Of a stretch of DNA of 27,164 nucleotides, positions 21,512 through 27,164 are shown in pieces (position 1 is the first letter of the stretch; every line of letters starts with the position of its first letter). Made by a program: the position numbers and the translations under genes. Below the pieces are notes generated by a model that saw only the letters and a list, made by a program, of their open reading frames with translations, was not told the DNA's origin and did not search any database. Source of the stretch: SVTX01 sp045653805 (GTDB taxonomy: Bacteria; Bacillota; Clostridia; Oscillospirales; CAG-272); the NCBI GenBank assembly GCA_045653805.1, contig JAZOMF010000099.1, positions 1-27,164 of the forward strand, in the 5' to 3' direction.

Positions 21512-21826
21512 ATGAACGACAACAAGAATATGGAACCACAGAACGCTGAGGAAAGCAACATCATCACCTTGACCGATGAGGATGGAAAGGAGATCGATTT
21601 CGAGGTCATTGGTGACGCGGAGATCGAAGGAGTTGTTTACTATGCGATGACACCTGCAGGCGCGCAGGAGAACAACGAGGGCATAATCGAATATGTGCTG
21701 CTCAAGCTTGTAGAAGACGAAGATGGCGAAGAAGTGTTCGTCACTGTTGACGATGAAGATGAATTTGATAAGGTCGCTGATTTCTTCGATGATATGTTTG
21801 ACAGCGAAGAGGATTATGACGCGTAA
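21512..21826 (+). CDS. DUF1292 (YrzB-like) acidic protein
   Basis: A small acidic protein of 104 residues matching the DUF1292/YrzB family: IITLTDEDGKEIDFEVIGDAE, then VYYAMTPAG and EYVLLKLVEDEDGEEVFVTVDDEDEFDKVADFF. It is a very widespread Firmicutes family of unknown function, often near yrrK/yrzL and ribosomal or cell-division genes in Bacillus, which are not seen here. A consensus promoter lies 94 bp before the ATG, with AGAGAGGT as ribosome site. No terminator follows directly; transcription may run into the repeat region at 21905-22225. Confidence 0.9.
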   Translation: MNDNKNMEPQNAEESNIITLTDEDGKEIDFEVIGDAEIEGVVYYAMTPAGAQENNEGIIEYVLLKLVEDEDGEEVFVTVDDEDEFDKVADFFDDMFDSEEDYDA

Positions 21827-21904
21827 GCTGTTGCTTTCGTAATACTCAAAAACAAAATCTTACAATTGAATATTTTAAAATTGAATATTAAATTTACATC
21901 AAGT

Positions 21905-22233
21905 AAAGGTTGGTTTTAGGCCAATGGAAATCTGAATTTTATCTGTATGTAAGTAAGCTCGTAAACCGTTATTGAATTTTAAAGGTATGATCCAATGGAA
22001 ATTTAAAACTGTATTTAAGGCTTTCTGAGTATATAAGGTAAGGTACACACCAATGGAAATTTAAGTTTTAAAAATACTTATAGGTTTATAAACAAACGCA
22101 TTTTTTAAGGTATACGCCAATGGAAAATTAAGATTTTTAGGCGGACGTGAGAGAATTGTGTGGAGAATTTGTAAGCATTTAAACCTAATTATTTTTATGG
22201 TATAAGCCAATGAGAAAGTAAGTTTTTGAAACG
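21905..22233 (+). repeat. Five spaced ~30-bp repeats, each forming a three-codon mini-ORF
   Basis: Five copies of a motif with consensus AAGGTA-n5-CCAATGGAAATTTAAG. Each contains an ATG followed by two codons and a stop: 21924-21935 ATG GAA ATC TGA, 21995-22006 ATG GAA ATT TAA, 22053-22064 ATG GAA ATT TAA, 22120-22131 ATG GAA AAT TAA, 22210-22221 ATG AGA AAG TAA. In copies 2-4 AAGG (ATGG in copy 5) ends exactly 9 nt before the ATG. Copies are 58-90 bp apart, all on the plus strand, in an AT-rich stretch without other ORFs. Where copies differ, the stop codon is kept. They may instead be protein-binding sites. Confidence 0.75.
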
Positions 22234-22264
22234 AAATTAAGCTTAAAATTCGTTATAAACAAAC

Positions 22265-22299
22265 CACCTATGGGTGTAAAAGCCCATAGGTGTTGATTT
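22265..22299 (+). terminator. Hairpin between the repeat region and the 6S-like RNA
   Basis: Perfect 10-bp stem CACCTATGGG / CCCATAGGTG (22265-22274, 22283-22292) followed by TTGATTTT. It is a plausible weak terminator for transcripts crossing the five repeats. Confidence 0.6.
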
Positions 22300-22304
22300 T
22301 AGAA

Positions 22305-22525
22305 TTATCCTGCTTAGTGCGTGATATCTGCTTGATTGAGACCTACAATTGATTAAAGGAGCTTGAAGAAGCGCGATGGTTTGCAGACCTCCTCCCGTTT
22401 GTATCGGTTGACTTGTCCCGACAAACTGTGAGATGCTGGGAGCAGTAAAGTCGCCCGGAGAGCGCCGCCCTGGATTTGCAGGGTTCCATTTCTACAGATA
22501 CACGGCTCGGTGGGGCTAACATACT
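22305..22525 (+). ncRNA. ssrS: Structured RNA resembling 6S RNA
   Basis: A ~220-base region without a credible ORF, followed by a strong terminator. It folds with 6S-like architecture. The closing stem is TTAG/CTAA (22314-22317, 22516-22519), GTG/CAC (22321-22323, 22501-22503) and TATCTG/CAGATA (22325-22330, 22495-22500). A large central bubble holds a small CCCTG/CAGGG hairpin on its 3' side. A long apical stem has GCGA/TCGC, TTTGC/GTAAA, CTCCC/GGGAG, GTTTGT/ACAAAC and CGG/CCG (22373-22454). 6S RNA mimics an open promoter and sequesters sigma-A RNA polymerase. Signature motifs of RNase P, tmRNA and SRP RNA were not found. The structure is visible; the 6S identity is inferred. Confidence 0.55.
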
Positions 22526-22528
22526 AAT

Positions 22529-22588
22529 AAAAAAGAGACACGAAAGTGAACTGAACAGGGTTCACTTTCGTGTCTCTTTTTTGTTTTT
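22529..22588. terminator. Very strong bidirectional terminator
   Basis: A perfect stem of about 22 bp (left arm 22529-22551, right arm 22560-22582, AAAAGAGACACGAAAGTGAA side first) with T-runs on both strands. It ends the 6S-like RNA (plus) and the ABC exporter gene (minus, stop at 22590). Confidence 0.9.
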
Positions 22589-22589
22589 A

Positions 22590-24359
22590 TCAAAGTTCCG
22601 AATAAAGCTTATAAAGCTCGCTGTAAATGCCGCCCTTGTCAATAAGCTCGGCGTGAGATCCCGATTCCTCTATGCCGTTTTCGGTGAGAACTAGGATCCT
22701 ATCGGCGTTTCTTATAGTTGTAAGACGGTGGGCTATAGTAAATGTGGTTCGACCAACCGCAAGTCTTTCAAGGGAATCCTGAACCAGCTTCTCGCTTTCG
22801 TTATCAAGCGCGCTTGTCGCCTCGTCGAGGATAAGAATGGGAGGATTTTTGAGGAACAGACGAGCGATGGAGATTCGCTGCTTTTGTCCGCCCGAGAGCT
22901 TGACTCCACGCTCTCCGACATAGGTGTCATACCCATCGGGAAGGGCGGATATGAAATCGTGGGCGCCCGCCATGCGAGCCGCGTTGAATATCTCCTCGTC
23001 GGTGGCATCGGTCTTTCCGTATGCGATATTTTCACGAACGCTGCCCGAGAAGAGATAAACGTCCTGCTGAACTACGCCGATGTTGTCTCTGAGGGAGCGG
23101 AGAGTGATATTCTTTATATCCTTGCCGTCTATGAGTATTGAACCGGAGTTGACCTCGTAAAATCTCGGTATGAGAGAGCAGAGAGTAGTTTTTCCGCCTC
23201 CTGAGGGACCAACAAGCGCAATGCTTTCGCCAGCTTTGACCTTCAGGTTGAGGTTTGTGAGAACGTTGGATTTTTCACTTTCATATCGGAATGAAACGTC
23301 GCTAAATTCAACCTCTCCCACAACGTCCTTGAGCTCCTCGGCGTTTTTGGAATCGGCAATCTCGGGCTCGGTGTCCATAATTTCTTGGAAACGCTCGATT
23401 CCGCTCATACCCTGCTGGAACTGCTCTGCAAATTCAACGATACGGCGAATGGACGCCAACAGAGTGGAAACAAACATAAGATACGCCACATAATCAGCGG
23501 TGGTAATGCTTGCGGGATTGGACTCGGGCAGAGTGAGGAAGATTGCACCGATTATTACCACAACTATGTACATAATACCATCGAAAAGTCTGGTGGATGA
23601 TGTAAATGCGCCCATAATGTGGTAGCGCTCGGACTTGAGCTTCAAGAACTTCTTGTTGCCCTTATCGAATTTCTCCTGCTCGAGTCCCTCTTTTGCAAAG
23701 GATTTTACTACTCGTATGCCAAGCAGACTGTCCTCGATCTGAGAGTTGAGCTCGCCTATGTGCTTTCTCGACTCGGTGAAATTTTTCTTCATTTTAAATC
23801 TGAAGAAGATCAATGTGCCGATCATTAAGGGAATTACCGAGAACACGATAAGCGTAAGCGGTACGCTCATGGTGCAAAGCAGGATGAATGAGCAGACGAT
23901 CTTAATTCCCGCAATGAAAAATTCCTCGGGACAATGATGTGCAAACTCGGTGACGTCGAAAAGGTCGTTGGTGATTCGTGACATCAGCGTTCCTATTTTC
24001 GTGTTGTCGTAATATGAGAATGAGAGCTTTTGCAGGTGAGCAAAAAGGTCTCGGCGCATATCGGTCTCGATTCTAGTACCCATGATATGGCCAACGGTGG
24101 TCATATAGTAGTTTGCGGCGGTATCAATGACTCTTAACACGAGATAAAAAATACCGCACTTTAAAATAAGATCGAGTGTCAAGCTTGCGATGTCGTTGGT
24201 GGCAACGTCGGTTATTTCTCGGACGATCATAGGAAGAACAAGCTCGCATACTGTTGTAAGAGCCGCGCAGAAAAGGTCGCTTATCATTACGGGAGTGTGT
24301 CGCTTGTAGTAGGGCAAAAATTTAAGCAATAGTCCCTTTTGCTTTTTATTTTGTTTCAT
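22590..24359 (-). CDS. ABC exporter, fused permease and ATPase (MsbA/multidrug type)
   Basis: A half-transporter of 589 residues expected to dimerise and export lipids, drugs or peptides using ATP. The membrane domain (about residues 1-320) has hydrophobic segments such as VMISDLFCAALTTVCELVLP and FIAGIKIVCSFILLC. The ATPase domain has Walker A GPSGGGKTT, signature LSGGQKQR, Walker B ILILDEATSALD, and the switch His in FTIAHRLTTI. All catalytic residues are present. The start is ATG at 24359; the ribosome site is weak (GAAAGAAAG). Promoter at 24394-24422. No partner half-transporter gene is adjacent, so it is probably a homodimer. The substrate cannot be predicted from the sequence. Confidence 0.93.
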   Translation of the reverse strand: MKQNKKQKGLLLKFLPYYKRHTPVMISDLFCAALTTVCELVLPMIVREITDVATNDIASLTLDLILKCGIFYLVLRVIDTAANYYMTTVGHIMGTRIETDMRRDLFAHLQKLSFSYYDNTKIGTLMSRITNDLFDVTEFAHHCPEEFFIAGIKIVCSFILLCTMSVPLTLIVFSVIPLMIGTLIFFRFKMKKNFTESRKHIGELNSQIEDSLLGIRVVKSFAKEGLEQEKFDKGNKKFLKLKSERYHIMGAFTSSTRLFDGIMYIVVVIIGAIFLTLPESNPASITTADYVAYLMFVSTLLASIRRIVEFAEQFQQGMSGIERFQEIMDTEPEIADSKNAEELKDVVGEVEFSDVSFRYESEKSNVLTNLNLKVKAGESIALVGPSGGGKTTLCSLIPRFYEVNSGSILIDGKDIKNITLRSLRDNIGVVQQDVYLFSGSVRENIAYGKTDATDEEIFNAARMAGAHDFISALPDGYDTYVGERGVKLSGGQKQRISIARLFLKNPPILILDEATSALDNESEKLVQDSLERLAVGRTTFTIAHRLTTIRNADRILVLTENGIEESGSHAELIDKGGIYSELYKLYSEL

Positions 24360-24393
24360 TTTTGTGCTCTTTCTTTCAATAAATTATAATGCA

Positions 24394-24422
24394 ATTTTAC
24401 CATATATTTTGCATTTCGTCAA
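24394..24422 (-). promoter_or_regulatory. Sigma-A type promoter of the ABC exporter
   Basis: On the minus strand, TTGACG (24422-24417), 17-bp spacer, TAAAAT (24399-24394). Confidence 0.65.
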
Positions 24423-24515
24423 TAGCTGATGAAATTTTTGGGCCTTGTGGAATTGAAAATGAGTATATTACATATAATTAAACGATTAACTGTTTGTTTA
24501 GGGAGAAATTGCGAG

Positions 24516-25490
24516 TTGAAAAAACTTGTTGTAATAATATTGATTGCTGTATTACTTATTTGCGCAATGACTGTGAGCGGAAGGGCGGAAAGTGAGGATG
24601 ACCGATCTCCTGTGGAGGTGGTTAGATCCGGATTTTACAGTTTTTCGGATTCTATCGATATAAGCAGTTTTAGCATTATGCCCGATGAACTTTCGGGATT
24701 CCTTGCGGGTATCATTAAGGATGATCCATATCTCTTTTTTGTTAGTGGTCAGATGTCTTATTCCTATAAATCGGGGGGGCGTGTCATTGCACTGAAGCCT
24801 ACGTATATATTTGAGGGCGAAGAGGCATTTTTGGCATGGGATGAATGCAGAGCTCGAGTGCGGGAGATCGCATTGGAGGCTAATAAATATGTTTCTAACT
24901 ATAAAAAGGCGGAATTTCTGCACGATTATATATGTATGAATTTTGAATATGATGAAACACTTGAAAATGATTCGATATACAGTTTTTTGAGGAGCGGAAA
25001 GGGTACCTGCCAGGCATACACACAGCTTTATATGGCGGTTTTGCGAGAGTGTGGTATAGCATCACATTTTGTGGCGAGTGACACTATTGAACATATGTGG
25101 AATTACGTTAGGATCGATGACGAATGGTATCATGCTGATCTTACTTGGGATGATTCGGCGATGTTGGACGAAGGTGTTAGTCATAGGCATTTCTTGTGCT
25201 CCGATAAGGTGGCTATGAGTCGTGGTCATAAAGATTGGTATTCTGCGGTGAATGTGGTCTGCAATTCTGAACGCTTTGCGGACAGTGTTTCTCGGGAAGA
25301 TGGTAGTAAGCTTGTTGGAGATATCGACCTTGACGGGAAAATCAATCTTTATGATCTCTTGGTAATGAGGCGACGTTTTGAACTGAACTGTGCCACTATA
25401 CCGATAGATGTGGGCGACGTTGATGGAGACGGTACGATTACACTTGGTGACATTGAGCTTTTGCGAAAAAAACTTTTGAATGCGGATTGA
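24516..25490 (+). CDS. Secreted transglutaminase-like protein with C-terminal dockerin
   Basis: A 324-residue secreted protein. A signal peptide (LKKLVVIILIAVLLICAMTV, cleavage likely after SGRA) is followed by a transglutaminase-like cysteine-peptidase fold with the triad C165 (GKGTCQAYTQ), H193 (IEHMWNYV) and D208 (YHADLTWDD). The last ~60 residues hold two EF-hand-like repeats, GDIDLDGKINLYDLLVMRRR and GDVDGDGTITLGDIELLRKK, a type I dockerin that would dock to a cohesin. Likely a cell-surface or cellulosome-like peptidase or cross-linking enzyme. The start is uncertain: TTG at 24516 has GGGAG 10 nt upstream and gives a classic signal peptide, while ATGs at 24429 and 24459 lie near or upstream of a possible -10 (TAATTA, 24475-24480). 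Confidence 0.85.
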   Translation: MKKLVVIILIAVLLICAMTVSGRAESEDDRSPVEVVRSGFYSFSDSIDISSFSIMPDELSGFLAGIIKDDPYLFFVSGQMSYSYKSGGRVIALKPTYIFEGEEAFLAWDECRARVREIALEANKYVSNYKKAEFLHDYICMNFEYDETLENDSIYSFLRSGKGTCQAYTQLYMAVLRECGIASHFVASDTIEHMWNYVRIDDEWYHADLTWDDSAMLDEGVSHRHFLCSDKVAMSRGHKDWYSAVNVVCNSERFADSVSREDGSKLVGDIDLDGKINLYDLLVMRRRFELNCATIPIDVGDVDGDGTITLGDIELLRKKLLNAD

Positions 25491-25515
25491 CAATAACCGA
25501 AAAATCATATATACT
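25487..25515 (+). promoter_or_regulatory. Sigma-A type promoter of nth
   Basis: TTGACA (25487-25492), 17-bp spacer, TATACT (25510-25515). The -35 box overlaps the stop codon of the preceding gene. Confidence 0.7.
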
Positions 25516-25546
25516 TAATATATAAATAATGTAAGGAAAAATTAAA

Positions 25547-26191
25547 ATGACAGATAATAAAAAAAGAGCCGCGATAGCTGTTGAAATATTGAAAAAGGTA
25601 TACCCTGACGCGGTGTGCGCCCTTGAGTGGGGCGGTGAAGAAGGCTGGAAGCTGCTGGTTATGGGGAGGTTGTCGGCTCAATGCACTGATGCGAGAGTAA
25701 ATGTCGTTTGCCATGAGCTTTTCAAGAAATTTCCAACGCTTAAGAGCGTTGCTGATGCACACATAGAAGAATTGGAAAGAATAGTGCGACCCTGCGGGCT
25801 CTACCGAATGAAGGCGAAGGAGATAAAGGCAGCTTGCCGTATGCTTATCGACGATTTTGGAGGCTTGATACCCGATGAAATGGATGAATTGCTAAAGCTA
25901 CCCGGAGTAGGCAGGAAAATTGCTAATCTTTTGCTCGGTGACATATATAAAAAGCCCGCCGTTGTAGCCGATACCCATTGTATCAGAATTTGCGGCAGAC
26001 TTGGTTTTTATCCTGAAGAACTGAAAGATCCCGTTAAGGTGGAAAAAATAATGGCAGGATATATAGAGCCTTCGGAGCAGAGCGACTTTTGTCATCGTAT
26101 AGTACAGTTCGGCAGAGATACCTGTATTGCCCGCTCGCCTCAATGCAAGGAATGTCCTTTGGGTGAAATTTGCACGGGAAAAAGAGAATAG
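25547..26191 (+). CDS. nth: Endonuclease III, DNA glycosylase/AP lyase
   Basis: Base-excision repair enzyme of 214 residues that removes oxidised pyrimidines and cleaves the resulting AP site. The helix-hairpin-helix LPGVGRKIANLLLGD carries the catalytic K124, and D142 lies in VVADTHCIRI. The C-terminal 4Fe-4S loop is complete: C193, C200, C203 and C209 (C-x6-C-x2-C-x5-C). The N-terminal substrate-binding segment reads LLVMGRLSAQCTDARVN, close to the usual LLSAQATD motif. Length fits the family. AAGGAAAA precedes the ATG; it has its own promoter and terminator. Confidence 0.96.
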   Translation: MTDNKKRAAIAVEILKKVYPDAVCALEWGGEEGWKLLVMGRLSAQCTDARVNVVCHELFKKFPTLKSVADAHIEELERIVRPCGLYRMKAKEIKAACRMLIDDFGGLIPDEMDELLKLPGVGRKIANLLLGDIYKKPAVVADTHCIRICGRLGFYPEELKDPVKVEKIMAGYIEPSEQSDFCHRIVQFGRDTCIARSPQCKECPLGEICTGKRE

Positions 26192-26224
26192 TGTTTTAAA
26201 GGAAGATGACTTGTCCGACCTCCT

Positions 26225-26917
26225 TTAGTCCAAATGGGAGACGGCTTGTCCGTCTTCCTTTATTATATATAGCTTGCCTGCATCGTTTCCTGTCATGCAA
26301 AGAATATCACGGGGCTTTAGGCTGTTGCGATCGAGAATAGAACGCAACCATTCTTCATTTTTATTTAATATGGTCAATCCGTGGGTGTTTATTATTCCAT
26401 CGGAGATGAGCACATGCATAATACCACTGTTGTCATCGGGAATGTTCAGATCTTTACGGTCGGGCTGACGGTACAAGCTTTTAGGTATGATACTCATCTT
26501 TCCGTTTTCCTCAAGGATGGCGTAATCTACCTCGTCCAGATCGTATATTCCGTTTTGGCGAATTTGAGTTATGAGGTCCTCGATTGATATTCTTACTTTT
26601 TTCATTTCTTGTTTGTTCATTCTCCCGTGAGAAATCAGAATTGCAGGTTTTGAGGAAATCAATTTTTTTATTTTGGGAAATTTTAAAATGAGTGCGGAGG
26701 AGAATATTTCAAGAGCGGCTAATGTGGCGATGGGAATTACTGCTGTCAATAAAGATTTTTCGGGATTTGTTATTGGCAGGGAGGCGATTTCCGATAAAAG
26801 AATGGTGATGACCAGCTCTCCTACGTCCAATTCTCCTAACTGTCGCTTGCCCATAAGTCGCATTGTGACGGTCAAAATCAAATAAATCATCACTGTTCGG
26901 ATAAAGATTGTCAGCAT
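26225..26917 (-). CDS. DUF421 / YetF-family membrane protein
   Basis: A 230-residue protein of the YetF-like DUF421 family. Three N-terminal membrane segments (TIFIRTVMIYLILTVTMRL, GELVITILLSEIASL, LLTAVIPIATLAALEIFSSA) carry the family motif MRLMGKRQLGELDVGELV. A cytoplasmic domain follows (about 85-175) with KPAILISHGRMNKQEMKKVR and DLITQIRQNGIYDLDEVDYA, then a short C-terminal region. Function is unknown; related proteins in Bacillus are associated with the spore. The start is ATG at 26917, set by AAGGAGG at 26925-26931, 7 nt away; the frame continues two codons to a GTG that abuts the ribosome site and is excluded. Convergent with nth. Confidence 0.9.
   Translation of the reverse strand: MLTIFIRTVMIYLILTVTMRLMGKRQLGELDVGELVITILLSEIASLPITNPEKSLLTAVIPIATLAALEIFSSALILKFPKIKKLISSKPAILISHGRMNKQEMKKVRISIEDLITQIRQNGIYDLDEVDYAILEENGKMSIIPKSLYRQPDRKDLNIPDDNSGIMHVLISDGIINTHGLTILNKNEEWLRSILDRNSLKPRDILCMTGNDAGKLYIIKEDGQAVSHLD
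26236..26266 (+). terminator. Terminator after nth
   Basis: GGGAGACGG, loop CTTGT, CCGTCTTCC (9 bp with one G-T pair), then TTTATTATAT. It lies inside the 3' end of the convergent DUF421 gene. A degenerate copy of the same block (GGAAGATGACTTGTCCGACC onward) lies at 26201-26227, 22 of 27 bases matching. Confidence 0.7.
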
Positions 26918-27100
26918 AATCACACCTCCTTCTTTTTGTGTATATTATTGTAATTAAGTGTATAAAATATGCAATACGGGTCAAAAATGTATTAAAATAG
27001 CAAAGTTAAGCAAACTAAACGGTAAAATGCACAAAATGATAGATAAAAAGTTGTTGAAATTAAAATAGTATACAAAGTGAAAGAAAATTAGGAAAAGGTA

Positions 27101-27129
27101 TTGACAAAAAGGGGAGAAAGTGGTAGAAT
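27101..27129 (+). promoter_or_regulatory. Promoter of a gene beyond the right edge
   Basis: TTGACA (27101-27106), 17-bp spacer, TAGAAT (27124-27129). About 10 bases after the -10, GTCGC-AAAGA-GCGAC (27139-27153) forms a small leader hairpin, then GCCAACCGACA reaches the edge. The 170 bases between this promoter and the DUF421 gene are AT-rich and hold nothing else I can support. Confidence 0.65.
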
Positions 27130-27164
27130 AGTGGAGCTGTCGCAAAGAGCGACGCCAACCGACA

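Noticed and set aside
21905..22233. CRISPR or origin-type array for the five CCAATGG repeats
   Set aside because: Spacing varies from 58 to 90 bp, repeats are degenerate, and there is no dnaA, rep or cas gene nearby.
22305..22525. RNase P RNA, tmRNA or SRP RNA
   Set aside because: The conserved motifs of those RNAs (for example GAGGAAAGTCC of RNase P, or the GGAAGGAAGCAG loop of SRP) are absent.
22476..22694. 72-codon plus-strand frame over the terminator after the 6S-like RNA
   Set aside because: It crosses the structured RNA, the terminator and the end of the ABC exporter on the other strand.

Overview
The window looks like chromosome of a spore-forming, gut-type member of the class Clostridia, probably near Oscillospiraceae/Ruminococcaceae. 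Supporting signs are a SpoIVB sporulation protease, AbrB/SpoVT and DUF1292 proteins, RNase J in place of RNase E, a dockerin-bearing secreted protein, AGGAGG-type ribosome sites and TTGACA-17-TATAAT promoters. The species assignment is inference. I see 27 protein genes, including a 30-residue gene on the minus strand at 18019-18111 that is easy to miss, and one candidate structured RNA resembling 6S RNA. No rRNA or complete tRNA gene is present.

Layout. Positions 1-2172 are the right end of an integrative element: an excisionase-like fragment, a tyrosine integrase, a terminator, then two copies of a tRNA-Ser-like 3' end (probable attachment sites), each followed by a terminator hairpin, and a comb of eight small hairpins. 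A methyltransferase (2173) and a minus-strand nuclease-like gene (2958) follow. Positions 4012-8187 hold spoIVB, a Xre-type regulator and a divergent cluster of zinc-ribbon proteins led by an SPFH/YdjI-like gene. Positions 8225-11613 are a minus-strand group read in the order galK, membrane protein, walJ-like hydrolase, rlmH, with a 222-bp nested inverted repeat between the last two. Positions 11780-12600 carry an AbrB-type regulator and a small tail-anchored protein on divergent strands.

Positions 12957-21826 are mostly plus-strand housekeeping genes: RNase J with a long leader, a PrsA/SurA-like exported protein, a zinc-ribbon protein, lepA-hemW, and a DUF1292 gene. The small Cys-rich membrane peptide gene sits on the minus strand in between. 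Positions 21827-22589 hold no ordinary gene but contain five spaced copies of a ~30-bp repeat, each of which reads as Shine-Dalgarno, ATG, two codons, stop, followed by the 6S-like RNA and a strong terminator. The right end carries an ABC exporter (minus), a transglutaminase-dockerin secreted protein, endonuclease III, a DUF421 membrane protein (minus), and a promoter whose gene lies beyond the window.

The most unusual parts are the five mini-ORF repeats, the hairpin comb, the doubled tRNA-Ser-like att sites, the SPFH/zinc-ribbon cluster, the transglutaminase-dockerin protein and the 30-residue peptide gene. No CRISPR array or familiar defence operon was found.
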